64,000 bases of DNA from Oscillibacter valericigenes (GCF_021531315.1 NZ_JAFBIQ010000003.1:124001-188000); one strand, 5' to 3'. Shown: positions 53,491 through 63,182, numbered from the stretch's first letter. Translations and numbers: made by a program. Notes: generated from the letters alone by a model not told the origin.

Positions 53491-54567
53491 ATGGAACAAG
53501 CCATGTTGAATAAAGTCATTGCACTGCGCGCACAGCTCCATGCGTGTGCGGAGGTCTCCGGTCACGAGGTCGTGACCAAGCGCACCCTGATGGAGTTTCT
53601 GCGTGAAAACACCACGCTGGAGCTCTATGAGCTCGACGGCGGCTTTTACGCCGCCCACCGCGAAGCGGAGGGCGCGGAGCCTGCCATCGCTCTGCGCGCG
53701 GATTACGACGCGCTGGCGACGCCGGAGGGCGGCGCCGCGCACCTGTGCGGACACGACGGTCACTCCGCGGCGCTGTGCGCCGTCGCGCTGATGCTTGAGG
53801 GCAAGCGCGTCGGGCGAAGTGTGTTCCTGCTCTTTCAGAGCGCGGAGGAGATCGGCGCGGGCGCGGAGGAATGCTGCGCGCTCTTTGAGCGCGAAACCAT
53901 CGGTGAGGTCTACGGCGCACACAACCTGCCGGGCTTCCCCTTCGGCACGGTGCTCACTCGCGCGGGCACCTTCGCCTGCGCCAGCCGCGGCATGACCATT
54001 CACCTGATCGGAAAGCCCGCCCACGCCGCCTATCCCGAGACCGGCATCTCCCCCGCCGGCGCGATCGGACAACTGCTCGTCGACCTAAAGGCGCTGGCCT
54101 CGCCCGGTCAGTATCGCGGCATGACGCTCTGCACCGTCATCGGCGCACAGATGGGCGAGAAAGCCTTCGGCGCGGCGGCGGAGTCCGCCGAGCTGTGGCT
54201 GACGCTGCGCGGCGAGCACGACGACGACCTCACGCGTCTGCGCCGCCGCGTACTCACCCGCGCACGGGAACTTGCCAACGAAAACGGTCTCAAATTCGCC
54301 TTTGAGGATCAGGATGTTTTCCCCGCCACGGAAAACGACGCGCTCTGCGCCAGCCGCATCATCCGCGTGTGCCGCGGCACGATCATGCACGATCCGATGC
54401 GCTGGAGCGAGGACTTCGGCCACTACCTGCACCACTGCCGCGGCGCGTTCTTCGGCGTCGGCGCGGGCGAGGATCACCCGCAGATCCACACCCAGCACTA
54501 CGAGTACCCCGATACGCTCTTGGCCCCGACCGCCAAGGCGTTCTGGGCGCTCATCACTGTAAAATGA
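53491..54567 (+). CDS. M20 family amidohydrolase (aminoacylase/carboxypeptidase type)
   Basis: This 358-aa metal-dependent amidohydrolase belongs to the M20D group (N-acyl-amino-acid or indole-amide hydrolases). It shows ALRADYDAL, the metal motif HLCGHDGHSAAL, FQSAEEIGAGAEE with the catalytic glutamate pair, and a dimerisation domain starting SRGMTIHLIGKPAHAAYPETG. Two in-frame ATGs exist at 53485 and 53491; AAAAGGAG at 53476 fits the second. It follows glnA and could release amino acids from imported conjugates, but that is inference. Confidence 0.88.
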   Translation: MEQAMLNKVIALRAQLHACAEVSGHEVVTKRTLMEFLRENTTLELYELDGGFYAAHREAEGAEPAIALRADYDALATPEGGAAHLCGHDGHSAALCAVALMLEGKRVGRSVFLLFQSAEEIGAGAEECCALFERETIGEVYGAHNLPGFPFGTVLTRAGTFACASRGMTIHLIGKPAHAAYPETGISPAGAIGQLLVDLKALASPGQYRGMTLCTVIGAQMGEKAFGAAAESAELWLTLRGEHDDDLTRLRRRVLTRARELANENGLKFAFEDQDVFPATENDALCASRIIRVCRGTIMHDPMRWSEDFGHYLHHCRGAFFGVGAGEDHPQIHTQHYEYPDTLLAPTAKAFWALITVK

Positions 54568-54577
54568 AGCCAAAGGA

Positions 54578-54606
54578 AAGGACCTGCGCCGTGCGGCGCA
54601 GGTCCT
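54578..54606. terminator. Terminator between convergent genes
   Basis: AAGGACCTGCGCC pairs with GGCGCAGGTCCTT around GTGC, just after the amidohydrolase stop. The T-run on the plus strand is short. Confidence 0.78.
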
Positions 54607-54620
54607 TCGTTCGTCTTTTG

Positions 54621-55325
54621 TCAGTTTTTTTTGCGAATGAGGATGAAGGGCGTACACTGGCCGTCCTGCCCTGCGGGATTGTCGCTTACGATCTCACGGA
54701 GCTGGTCGTCCGTCAGCGTGACGGTGCCGCACTTGCCGAGGATCTCGCAGTCAATGTCGCTCGCGTCGATGATCATGGCCTTCACGCCGGTCTTTTCGTA
54801 AATTTCGTCGCAGACGCCGACAGGGTTCTCGGGATTGAGAATACCATAGTCCACATATTCCTTAAAGGAGATGTCATAGTCGATCAGGCCGTCGATGCCG
54901 TCGACCTCATGGCCGCAGACCTTGTAAAAGACGCCCTTTTTGCCGAAGAGCTTCGTCACCGCCGAGCAGAAGGCTGCCAGCAGCACGCGCGGCAGGCCGC
55001 AGATCATGATGATGAGCTGCATTTTGTGCGGCGTGCCCGCGCCGGGACCGGCGGGCGTGACATGGACGAAACGGCACAGCAGCTTCGCCCAAAAGCCGGG
55101 GTGAATGTCCTTGCGGTAGACGATGCGCTTCTGACACAGGGCGATGATCTTCTCGCTGATGCTCAGAAGATCGCCCTCCTCATAGAGGGGCTTGACATAG
55201 CGCTCGATTAGGTCGATATAGCTCTCGCCGATCTGGACAAAATGTGTCTGGATGGCGTGGCGCTGATAGGTGCCGGTCGAGGTCTCGATCTCGACCTTTT
55301 TGGACTCATTCGCAACAAATTCCAT
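54621..55325 (-). CDS. Coenzyme F420-0:L-glutamate ligase-like protein
   Basis: This 234-aa protein resembles the CofE/FbiB-type F420-0:gamma-glutamyl ligase family. It has the N-terminal IQTHFVQIGESYIDLIERYV, a GDLLSISEKIIALCQKR segment that matches the family SEKIVS motif, and VKAMIIDASDIDCEILGKC. The C-terminus is QCTPFILIRKK. No other F420 gene is in the window, and most Firmicutes do not make F420, so the real substrate is unknown. The start at 55325 follows AAAGAGG. Confidence 0.75.
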   Translation of the reverse strand: MEFVANESKKVEIETSTGTYQRHAIQTHFVQIGESYIDLIERYVKPLYEEGDLLSISEKIIALCQKRIVYRKDIHPGFWAKLLCRFVHVTPAGPGAGTPHKMQLIIMICGLPRVLLAAFCSAVTKLFGKKGVFYKVCGHEVDGIDGLIDYDISFKEYVDYGILNPENPVGVCDEIYEKTGVKAMIIDASDIDCEILGKCGTVTLTDDQLREIVSDNPAGQDGQCTPFILIRKKN

Positions 55326-55431
55326 GAAAAATGCCTCTTTCGTGCAGAAATTTCTTATCTCGCCGCAGGCTCGCAAGCGTGCAAATATTGTACCACAAAA
55401 TCCGAAAAAAGCTACTGTTATTTGAAAAAAT

Positions 55432-55466
55432 GCGAAAAAAGGAGGGCTGCCGGCAGGCAGCCCTCC
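55432..55466 (-). terminator. Terminator of nifJ
   Basis: On the minus strand GGAGGGCTGCC, TGCC, GGCAGCCCTCC is followed by TTTTTTCGC, 17 bases past the nifJ stop. Confidence 0.94.
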
Positions 55467-55482
55467 TCCATAGAGACTTCGC

Positions 55483-58400
55483 TTACTTCTTGTCGTACAT
55501 ATCGATGAGCTTGACGAGGTGCTCGTAGCGCTCCTTGGCGGCTTCCTCGTTGCGCGCGAAGAGGGTGTCGGCGCGCTCGGGGAACTCGCGGGTCAGGCGG
55601 CTGTAACGAGCCTCGTTCATCAAAAACTCCTGATAGCCGCCCGCGGGGGCCTTGGAGTCGAGGGTGAACTTCTGCTCGGCTGCAGGATTGAAGCGGAACA
55701 GGTTCCAGTAGCCGCACTCGACGGCCTTCTTCATTTCCTTCTGGCAGTTCATCATGCCGCCCTTGATGGAGTGCATCTCGCAGGGGCTGTAACCGATGAT
55801 GAGGGACGGGCCGGGATAGGCCTCGGCCTCGCAGATGGCCTTGATGGTCTGCGCGGGGTTAGCGCCCATGGCGACCTGCGCGACATAGACATAGCCATAC
55901 TGCATGGCGATCTCGGAAAGGCTCTTCTTCTTGGTCTCCTTACCGGCAGCCGCAAACTGCGCGACCTGACCGATGTTGGAAGCCTTGGAGGCCTGTCCGC
56001 CGGTGTTGGAGTAGACCTCGGTATCAAAGACAAAGATGTTGACATCCTTGTTCTGCGCGATCACATGGTCAAGGCCGCCGTAGCCGATGTCGTAGGCCCA
56101 GCCGTCGCCGCCGAAGATCCACTGGGACTTCTTGGCAAGGTAAGCCTTCTTGTCGAGGATCTTGGCGACCAGCTTGCAGGCGTCGCAGTCGCAGAACTGC
56201 TCGCCCTTGGCCTTGAGCTCGGCAGCGTGCGCAGCGAACTGCGGCATGGCGGCAAGCTCGTCGACGGTGGCGATGCTCGCCTGCAGCGAGGCGACATAAG
56301 CCTTGGTCGCCTCGGCGTTGGCCTTGCCGTCGGCGTAAGTGTCGAGCCACTTCTGCGCGGCAGCCTTCAGCTCGGGACGCGCCCACTCGACGGCGAGCAG
56401 CGCACGGGTATCGTCCGCAAGGTCCTCGCGGATCTTCTCCTGACCGACGAACATACCGAAGCCATGCTCGGCGTTGTCCTCAAACAGGGAGTTGCACCAC
56501 GCGGGGCCGTGGCCGTTCTTATCCGTGCAGTACGGAGAGGTGGCGCCGGGGCCGCCCCAGATGGACGAGCAGCCGGTGGCGTTGGAGATGTACATACGGT
56601 CGCCGAAGAGCTGAGTGACAAGGCGCGCGTAGCTCGTTTCGGCACAGCCGGCGCAGGAGCCGGAGAATTCGAGCATGGGCTGCATGAACTGGCTGCCCTT
56701 GACGGTGGTATCCTGCATATCGGCCTTGGGCGCGACCTCGTCCAGGCAGTAGTCGAAGACCTCCTGCTGCTTGAGCTCATCCTCCTGCGCGACCATAGTC
56801 AGAGCGCCGACCGGGCACTGACCGACGCACACGCCGCAGCCCATGCAGTCGAGCGGGGAGATAGCCATGGTGTACTTGTAAACACCCTTGCCCTTGCCGG
56901 CCTTGATGTCAACGATCTTCGCGGCGGCGGGAGCGTTCTTGGCCTCTTCCTCGGTGAGCGCGAAGGGACGGATGGTGGCGTGCGGGCAGACATAGGCACA
57001 GTTGTTGCACTGGATGCACTTCGTCTCGTCCCATGCAGGCACGGAGACGGCGACGCCGCGCTTTTCGTAAGCGGCAGCGCCCAGTTCCCACTGGCCGTCC
57101 ACATGGGGCATGAAGGCGGAAACGGGCAGGCTGTCGCCGTCCATGCGGTCGATGGGATCGAGGATATCGCGGACCTGCTTGACAAGCTCGGGCTTGCCCT
57201 TGAGCACCTCGGGCTTATCCTCGTCCACGGCGTTCGCCCAATCGGCGGGCACATTGATCTTCTTGTAGGCGGTGGCGCCGAGATCAATGGCCTTGTGGTT
57301 CATGTCGACGATGTCCTGGCCCTTCTTGAGGTAGGAGTGCGTCGCGGCGTCCTTCATGTACTGGATGGCCTGCTCCTCGGGCATGACCTTGGCGAGGGAG
57401 AAGAACGCGGACTGGAGAATGGTGTTGTTGCGCTTGCCCATGCCGATCTCGATGGCGAGGTCGATGGCGTTGATGGTGTAGAGCTGGATGTTGTTCTTGG
57501 CGATGTAGCGCTTGGCGTCCGCCTTGAGGTGATGATTGAGCTCATCGAAGTCCCACTGGCAGTTGATCATAAACACGCCGCCGGGCTTGACATCGTCGAC
57601 CATCTTGAAGCCCTTGATGATGTAGCTGGGATTGTGGCAGGCGACGAAGTCGGCCTTGTTGATGTAGTAGGGGCTCTTGATGGGCTTGTCACCGAAGCGC
57701 AGGTGGCTGATGGTCACGCCGCCGGTCTTCTTGGAGTCGTACTGGAAGTATGCCTGCACATACTTGTCGGTGTGGTCGCCGATGATCTTGATGGAGTTCT
57801 TGTTCGCGCCGACGGTACCGTCGCCGCCGAGGCCCCAGAACTTGCACTCGATGGTGCCCTCCGCCGCGGTGTTCGGGCAGTTCTTGTCCTCGGGGAGGGA
57901 GAGGTTCGTCACATCGTCCACGATGCCGATGGTGAACTGGCGCTTGGGCTCGGTCTTGCTCAGCTCACTGTAAACGGCGAACACAGAGGCCGGCGGGGTG
58001 TCCTTGGAGCCGAGACCGTAGCGGCCGCCGATGACCTGAACATCGGTCTTGCCGGCGTTGGCGAGCGCGGTGACAACATCGAGGTACAGAGGCTCGCCCT
58101 GTGCGCCGGGCTCCTTGGTGCGGTCGAGGACTGCGATCTTCTTGGCCGTCGCGGGAATGGCCTCGATCAGGCGCTCGGCTTTGAACGGGCGGTATAGGCG
58201 AACCTTGATGAGACCGACCTTCTCGCCGTGGGCGTTGAGGTAGTCGATGACCTCCTCGGCCACGTCGCAGATGGAGCCCATCGCGATGATGACGCGGTCG
58301 GCGTCGGGTGCGCCGTAGTAGTTGAAGAGCTTATAGTCGGTGCCGAGCTTGGCGTTGATCTTGTCCATATAGGACTCAACGACCTCGGGCAGCGCATCAT

Positions 58401-59106
58401 AGTAACGATTGCAGGCCTCGCGGTGCTGGAAGAAGGTGTCGCCGTTCTCATGGCTGCCGCGCATATGCGGATGCTCGGGGTTGAGGGCGTGCTCACGGAA
58501 CGCCTTGACCGCGTCCATGTCGCACATCTCGGCGAGATCCTTATAATCCCAAACCGCGATCTTCTGGATCTCGTGGCTGGTGCGGAAACCGTCGAAGAAG
58601 TTGACAAAGGGGACCTTGCCGCTCAGCGCCGCAAGATGGGCAACGGGGGAAAGATCCATGACCTCCTGCACATTGCCCTCGCAAAGCATGGCGAAGCCGG
58701 TCTGACGGCAGGCCATCACATCGCTGTGGTCGCCGAAGATGTTCAGCGCGTGGGTGGAAACGGTACGCGCGGACACATGGAACACGCAGGGAAGCTGCTC
58801 GGCAGCGATCTTATACATGTTGGGGATCATCAGCAGCAGGCCCTGAGACGCCGTGTAGGTGGTCGTCAGCGCACCGGTGCCGAGGGAGCCGTGCACCGCG
58901 CCGGCTGCGCCGGCCTCAGACTGCATCTCGACAACCTTCACGCGGGTGCCGAAGATGTTCTTCAGTCCGTTGGCGCTCCACTGGTCGACCATGTCGGCCA
59001 TGGGGCTCGAGGGGGTAATGGGGTAGATCGCGGCAACTTCGCTGAACGCATACGATACATGCGCGGCAGCGTTATTGCCGTCCATGGACTTCATTTTTCT
59101 TGCCAT
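55483..59106 (-). CDS. nifJ: Pyruvate:ferredoxin (flavodoxin) oxidoreductase
   Basis: PFOR splits pyruvate to acetyl-CoA and CO2 and reduces ferredoxin, which can feed Rnf. The 1207-aa single chain has all domains in order. The N-terminal pyrimidine-binding part has AAIYPITPSSPMADMVDQW. The gamma part contains GGDGTVGANKNSIKIIGDHT. A ferredoxin domain carries CIQCNNCAYVCP and CMGCGVCVGQCPVGAL. The C-terminal TPP domain has SGSCAGCAETSYARL and FVFDTEVYSNTGGQASK. Length is normal. It is a single gene with a clear promoter and terminator. Confidence 0.98.
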   Translation of the reverse strand: MARKMKSMDGNNAAAHVSYAFSEVAAIYPITPSSPMADMVDQWSANGLKNIFGTRVKVVEMQSEAGAAGAVHGSLGTGALTTTYTASQGLLLMIPNMYKIAAEQLPCVFHVSARTVSTHALNIFGDHSDVMACRQTGFAMLCEGNVQEVMDLSPVAHLAALSGKVPFVNFFDGFRTSHEIQKIAVWDYKDLAEMCDMDAVKAFREHALNPEHPHMRGSHENGDTFFQHREACNRYYDALPEVVESYMDKINAKLGTDYKLFNYYGAPDADRVIIAMGSICDVAEEVIDYLNAHGEKVGLIKVRLYRPFKAERLIEAIPATAKKIAVLDRTKEPGAQGEPLYLDVVTALANAGKTDVQVIGGRYGLGSKDTPPASVFAVYSELSKTEPKRQFTIGIVDDVTNLSLPEDKNCPNTAAEGTIECKFWGLGGDGTVGANKNSIKIIGDHTDKYVQAYFQYDSKKTGGVTISHLRFGDKPIKSPYYINKADFVACHNPSYIIKGFKMVDDVKPGGVFMINCQWDFDELNHHLKADAKRYIAKNNIQLYTINAIDLAIEIGMGKRNNTILQSAFFSLAKVMPEEQAIQYMKDAATHSYLKKGQDIVDMNHKAIDLGATAYKKINVPADWANAVDEDKPEVLKGKPELVKQVRDILDPIDRMDGDSLPVSAFMPHVDGQWELGAAAYEKRGVAVSVPAWDETKCIQCNNCAYVCPHATIRPFALTEEEAKNAPAAAKIVDIKAGKGKGVYKYTMAISPLDCMGCGVCVGQCPVGALTMVAQEDELKQQEVFDYCLDEVAPKADMQDTTVKGSQFMQPMLEFSGSCAGCAETSYARLVTQLFGDRMYISNATGCSSIWGGPGATSPYCTDKNGHGPAWCNSLFEDNAEHGFGMFVGQEKIREDLADDTRALLAVEWARPELKAAAQKWLDTYADGKANAEATKAYVASLQASIATVDELAAMPQFAAHAAELKAKGEQFCDCDACKLVAKILDKKAYLAKKSQWIFGGDGWAYDIGYGGLDHVIAQNKDVNIFVFDTEVYSNTGGQASKASNIGQVAQFAAAGKETKKKSLSEIAMQYGYVYVAQVAMGANPAQTIKAICEAEAYPGPSLIIGYSPCEMHSIKGGMMNCQKEMKKAVECGYWNLFRFNPAAEQKFTLDSKAPAGGYQEFLMNEARYSRLTREFPERADTLFARNEEAAKERYEHLVKLIDMYDKK

Positions 59107-59179
59107 AAATGAAACCTCCTTATAGTTCGCCGCCGGGGAGCGGCGCCTTTCGCGTCTTTACGCAAAATCTGACCCTATT

Positions 59180-59208
59180 ATCATAGCACTGTTTTTTCCC
59201 AATGTAAA
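59180..59208 (-). promoter_or_regulatory. Promoter of nifJ
   Basis: On the minus strand TTTACA (59203-59208) and TATGAT (59180-59185) are 17 bp apart. AAGGAGG lies just before the start codon. Confidence 0.75.
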
Positions 59209-59362
59209 CGGCACTTTTGCAAAAAACATTCATGATTTTGTAAGATAAACTTTATATTTCCGAATAGTTGCCACATTTTTGCAATTTATTATTCAAAACA
59301 TCTATATGCGTCGGCTCTTTTGCAGGATATTATTCCTTTCCCGCTGCTGTCCCGCGCCGCGC

Positions 59363-59391
59363 TTGCCTTATGACGCGATCTGTGGTAGACT
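59363..59391 (+). promoter_or_regulatory. Promoter of the ComM-like gene
   Basis: TTGCCT (59363-59368) and TAGACT (59386-59391) are 17 bp apart with an extended -10 TG. Confidence 0.65.
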
Positions 59392-59427
59392 GAAAACAGA
59401 AAAACGGGCAGGAAAGGACGGCGGCGT

Positions 59428-60951
59428 ATGGTCACAACGGTGCGTTCCCTCGGCTTGCAGGGCATTTCCGGTTATGAGGTCACGGTGGAGTGTTTTCTCT
59501 CGGGTGGGCTTCCCGCGTTCGATGTCGTCGGTCTCGGCGACACAGCGGTGAAGGAAGCGCGCGAGCGTGTGCGCGCCGCCATCAAAAACTGTGGAGCGAA
59601 GTTCCCCGTCAGCCGCATTACGGTCAACCTCGCCCCGGCGAACCTCAAAAAAGAGGGTACGGTCTACGACCTGCCGCTGCTGCTTGGCATTTTAGCGGGT
59701 GAGGGCGAGATCGATGCGCCCGCTTCGGACGCCGCCTTCATCGGAGAGCTGTCGCTCACCGGCGCGCTGCGCCCGATCAGCGGCGTGCTGCCGATGGCGA
59801 TGGCCGCGGTGCGCGCAGGTGTCAAAACGCTCTATGTCCCCGCGGCGAACGCCGCCGAGGCGACGCTTGCCGACGGCCTGACCGTCTACGGTGTGGAGAC
59901 CGCACCGCAGCTCCTATCGCATCTGCGCGGCGAGAAAAAGCTCTCCCCCGCTGCGCGCTGGGAGCCGGCGGCGGAGACCGATGCCGTCCCCGATTTTGCC
60001 GATGTGATGGGGCAGGAGAATGTCAAGCGCGCGCTGGAGATCGCCGCCGCAGGTTCGCACAATGTTCTGCTCATCGGAAGCCCAGGTGCGGGCAAATCCA
60101 TGCTCGCGCGGCGCCTCCCGTCCATTCTCCCCGACATGACGCACGACGAGGCGCTCGAGTCCACCGAGATCTGGTCGGTCGCAGGATTGACCGACAGCAA
60201 GCACCCCCTGCTCACGCAACGACCCTTCCGCGCTCCGCACCACACGCTCTCCGCCGCGGCGATGTCCGGCGGCGGCAGGGCGCTCTCGCCGGGTGAAATC
60301 TCTCTCGCGCACCACGGCGTGCTGTTTTTGGATGAATTCCCTGAGTTCCACCGCGATGTGCTCGAGTCCCTCCGCGCCCCGCTCGAGGACGGCGAGGTGA
60401 CCATCACCCGCGCCGCGGGCAGCGTGACGCTGCCGAGCCGATTTATGCTTGTCGGCGCGATGAACCCCTGCCGCTGCGGCTGGTACGGCCACCCCTCCGG
60501 GCGCTGCCGCTGCTCGCAGAAGGATGTGGAGAAGTATGTCTCCAAAATTTCCGGCCCGCTGCTCGACCGCATGGACCTGCAGGTCAGCGTCCCCTCGGTG
60601 GAGTTTGAGGCCATGCGCCGGCGCGAAAAGGCTGAGTCCTCCGCCGCCGTGCGCGAGCGCGTCAACGCCGCGCGGGATATTCAGAAAAGGCGATTTGCGG
60701 GAACTAAGGTCACCTGCAACGCCTACATGAGCGCACCGATGGTCGGTGAGTTCTGCCGACTGGACGAGGCTGGTGAAAAGCTTTTGAAGGGCGCCTTCGA
60801 CCGCCTCGGCCTCACCGCGCGCAGCCACGATAAGCTGCTGCGCGTCGCGCGCACCATCGCCGACCTCGACGGCAGCGAGAGGATCGAGGTCCACCACCTC
60901 GCCGAGGCCATCCAGTACCGCAATACGGACATTCTGAGAGGGGAAGGCTGA
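59428..60951 (+). CDS. YifB/ComM family Mg-chelatase-like AAA+ ATPase
   Basis: This 507-aa protein belongs to the YifB/ComM group. ComM is a helicase that helps branch migration in natural transformation. The N-terminal Lon-protease-like fold (residues 1-150; SGGLPAFDVVGLGDTAVKEARERVRAAI) is followed by an AAA+ domain with Walker A GSPGAGKS near residue 217 and GVLFLDEFPEF as Walker B. A cysteine-rich segment, NPCRCGWYGHPSGRCRCS, is typical of the family. It is the first gene of a run reaching at least to pncC. Confidence 0.93.
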   Translation: MVTTVRSLGLQGISGYEVTVECFLSGGLPAFDVVGLGDTAVKEARERVRAAIKNCGAKFPVSRITVNLAPANLKKEGTVYDLPLLLGILAGEGEIDAPASDAAFIGELSLTGALRPISGVLPMAMAAVRAGVKTLYVPAANAAEATLADGLTVYGVETAPQLLSHLRGEKKLSPAARWEPAAETDAVPDFADVMGQENVKRALEIAAAGSHNVLLIGSPGAGKSMLARRLPSILPDMTHDEALESTEIWSVAGLTDSKHPLLTQRPFRAPHHTLSAAAMSGGGRALSPGEISLAHHGVLFLDEFPEFHRDVLESLRAPLEDGEVTITRAAGSVTLPSRFMLVGAMNPCRCGWYGHPSGRCRCSQKDVEKYVSKISGPLLDRMDLQVSVPSVEFEAMRRREKAESSAAVRERVNAARDIQKRRFAGTKVTCNAYMSAPMVGEFCRLDEAGEKLLKGAFDRLGLTARSHDKLLRVARTIADLDGSERIEVHHLAEAIQYRNTDILRGEG

Positions 60952-61499
60952 TGAAAAAGTACGATGTCATGCGTCTTTCCGGCACCGTCCTGCTCGCCCA
61001 CATGGCGCTTTGCGCTGCGGTATTTCTGCTCATCTTGGCTGCCGCGCAGGACATGACCTCCGACTTCACCTTTCGCTCACTCTACGGTCTTGCGCTGGGG
61101 GCGCTGGGCACAGCGGCGCTGGCCTTTGCCCTCGGCTGGGGACTGCGCCCAAAGGAACCGCTCCATAAAAATCTCTGCTGGAATGCCGCAATGGTGCTCT
61201 ATGCGCTCAACGCGCTCGCGTTTCTGCTTGCGCCGGAGCCGCTCGGCAATGGCCCGATACTTGCCTTGCTCTGGCAGTTTCCGATGGTGCCCATGCTCGT
61301 GGGACTGGACGCGCTTGCCGCGCCGGGGTCCGCGCTCCACCTCTTTCTCGGCGCGCTGCTTGCCGCCGTCGAACCGCTGTGCCTGACGCTTGGCCTGCTC
61401 TCCGGCAGGCGCGCGGAGAAAGCAGCGCCAGAACCCACCAAACCCTCCGCCGAAGCGGCGGAAGTTACCAACGATAAGGAGAATACGCCCCATGCGTGA
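60951..61499 (+). CDS. Hypothetical membrane protein, four helices
   Basis: This 182-aa protein has about four membrane helices (near residues 10-30, 45-65, 78-95, 122-150) and a soluble, proline- and glutamate-rich C-terminal tail of about 30 residues. I do not recognise the family. Its ATG overlaps the stop of the ComM-like gene (TGATG), and its 3' end overlaps the thiI start by 8 bases. It is therefore a translated member of this operon. Confidence 0.7.
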   Translation: MKKYDVMRLSGTVLLAHMALCAAVFLLILAAAQDMTSDFTFRSLYGLALGALGTAALAFALGWGLRPKEPLHKNLCWNAAMVLYALNALAFLLAPEPLGNGPILALLWQFPMVPMLVGLDALAAPGSALHLFLGALLAAVEPLCLTLGLLSGRRAEKAAPEPTKPSAEAAEVTNDKENTPHA

Positions 61500-62664
61500 A
61501 ATCATCTTGTGCAAGCTCGGCGAGGTCGTCCTCAAGGGGCTCAACCGCCGCAGCTTTGAGGATAAGCTGATCAGCAATCTGCGCCGCCGCACGGCGAAGT
61601 GCGGCAGCTTCCGCGTCTATTCCAAGCAGAGCACCATCTATGTGGAGCCTGTGAACGACGAGAGCGACCTCGCCGCCGCCTACGACGCCTGCAAGCAGGT
61701 GTTCGGCGTCATCGCGGTCAGCCGCGCCCTGCCCTGCGCGAAGGAGGTGCAGGCCATCATTGCCACCGCCAAGACCTACCTCGCCGACGAGTTTGCCCGC
61801 GCGAAGGACTACAAGGTCGAGAGCAAGCGCGCGGACAAGACCTTTCCTCTCACCTCCATCCAGCTCTCCCAGCAGGTCGGCGGCGCGCTGCATCAGGCGT
61901 TCCCGCGCTGTGCGGTCAATGTCCATGACCCCGAGCTGACGGTGTTCATCGAGGTGCGCGAGGACGCGGCCTATGTCCACGGCCCTGCCGAGGCGGGCGC
62001 GGGCGGGCTGCCCATCGGCATGGGCGGCAGCGCCGTGTCGCTGCTCTCCGGCGGCATCGACTCCCCCGTCGCCTCCTACATGATGGCAAAGCGCGGTGTG
62101 TCGCTCGAGATGGTCCACTTCTTCTCCCCGCCCTACACTTCGGACGCAGCCAAGGAAAAGGTGCTTGAGCTCGCGCAGCTTCTCACCCCATGGTGCGGCC
62201 GACTGACCGTCCACATTGTGCCGTTTACCGAAATTCAGGAGCAGATCCGCATGAACTGCCCCGAGGATCATTTCACGCTCATTATGCGCCGCTTCATGAT
62301 GCGCCTCGCCCAGCGCGTCGCCGACGAGGTGCGCGCCAAGGCGCTCGTTACCGGCGAGTGCCTCGGTCAGGTCGCAAGTCAGACGATGGAGGCCCTGCGC
62401 GTGAGCGAGGATGTGGTGGAGCTCCCCGTCCTGCGTCCGCTCATCGGCATGGACAAGGAGGAGATCATCAAAATTTCCCGCAGGATCGGCACCTTTGATA
62501 CCTCCATCCTTCCCTACGAGGACTGCTGCACCGTGTTTACGCCGCGCCATCCCAAGACCAAGCCCCATGTCGAGGAGGTGCGCGAGCTGGAGGCGGCGCT
62601 GGACATCGACGCCCTTTGTGAGCGCGCGATGGCGCAGCGCGAGCGCGTGCGCGTGAAGCTGTAA
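61492..62664 (+). CDS. thiI: tRNA 4-thiouridine synthase ThiI
   Basis: ThiI adds sulfur to uridine 8 of tRNA, and in some bacteria also supplies sulfur for thiazole synthesis. The 390-aa protein has an N-terminal ferredoxin-like part (EIILCKLGEVVLKGLNRRSFE), a THUMP domain, and the PP-loop SLLSGGIDSPVASYMM near residue 185. There is no C-terminal rhodanese domain, as in most Gram-positive ThiI, so persulfide must come from a separate cysteine desulfurase. AAGGAG precedes the start at 61492. Confidence 0.96.
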   Translation: MREIILCKLGEVVLKGLNRRSFEDKLISNLRRRTAKCGSFRVYSKQSTIYVEPVNDESDLAAAYDACKQVFGVIAVSRALPCAKEVQAIIATAKTYLADEFARAKDYKVESKRADKTFPLTSIQLSQQVGGALHQAFPRCAVNVHDPELTVFIEVREDAAYVHGPAEAGAGGLPIGMGGSAVSLLSGGIDSPVASYMMAKRGVSLEMVHFFSPPYTSDAAKEKVLELAQLLTPWCGRLTVHIVPFTEIQEQIRMNCPEDHFTLIMRRFMMRLAQRVADEVRAKALVTGECLGQVASQTMEALRVSEDVVELPVLRPLIGMDKEEIIKISRRIGTFDTSILPYEDCCTVFTPRHPKTKPHVEEVRELEAALDIDALCERAMAQRERVRVKL

Positions 62665-62674
62665 GGAGGCGCTT

Positions 62675-63160
62675 ATGTCTTCGTTTGTTTCTCCCGAGCA
62701 GGCGCTTTCCGCGCTGCTGCGTGAAAAGGATCGGACACTCGCCGCGGCGGAGAGCTGCACCGGCGGGCTGATCGCCAAGCGCATGACCGACCTTGCCGGC
62801 GCGTCGCAAATTTTTATGGGCGGCGTGGTGAGCTACACGAATTTCGTCAAGGCAAATGTCCTCGGCGTGCCGCAGGCGCTGCTTGACGAGCACGGCGCGG
62901 TCAGCGAGCCCGTTGCCCGCGCGATGGCGGAGGGGGTGCGGCGCATCACCGGCGCCGACTGCGGCATTTCCGTCACCGGCGTCGCGGGGCCTGACAGCGA
63001 CGAGCGCGGCAACGCGGTCGGCACGGTCTACATCGGCTATGCAGACGAAAAGGGCGCGGCCTGCCGCCTGCACCGTTTCGGCGCGCTCACCCGCACGGAG
63101 ATCCGCGAAAGGGCCGCCGACGCTGCCCTCGCGCTCGCCGCACAGATGCAAAATGAATAA
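62675..63160 (+). CDS. pncC: Nicotinamide-nucleotide amidohydrolase (CinA C-terminal domain)
   Basis: PncC deamidates NMN to NaMN in pyridine nucleotide recycling. The 161-aa protein is a stand-alone CinA C-terminal domain. It has the motifs AAAESCTGGLIAKRMTD, GGVVSYTNFVKANVLGV, and CGISVTGVAGPD. There is no N-terminal molybdopterin-like CinA domain. It follows thiI after 10 bases and probably ends the ComM-like operon. Confidence 0.94.
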   Translation: MSSFVSPEQALSALLREKDRTLAAAESCTGGLIAKRMTDLAGASQIFMGGVVSYTNFVKANVLGVPQALLDEHGAVSEPVARAMAEGVRRITGADCGISVTGVAGPDSDERGNAVGTVYIGYADEKGAACRLHRFGALTRTEIRERAADAALALAAQMQNE

Positions 63161-63182
63161 ATTGCAAATTTTACTTTCCTCA

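Larger units (their letters stand above)
59107..59427. other. Divergent control region between nifJ and the ComM-like gene
   Basis: These 321 bases hold a minus-strand promoter for nifJ (59180-59208) and a plus-strand promoter for the ComM-like gene (59363-59391). The A/T-rich middle (59200-59340) shows no gene or clear structure. Confidence 0.6.

Noticed and set aside
55519-58197. 892-codon open frame antisense to nifJ, and similar long antisense frames at 4916-6553 and 34468-36288
   Set aside because: They lie exactly opposite well-identified genes. Long antisense frames are expected where codons end in G or C, and the translations show no domain.
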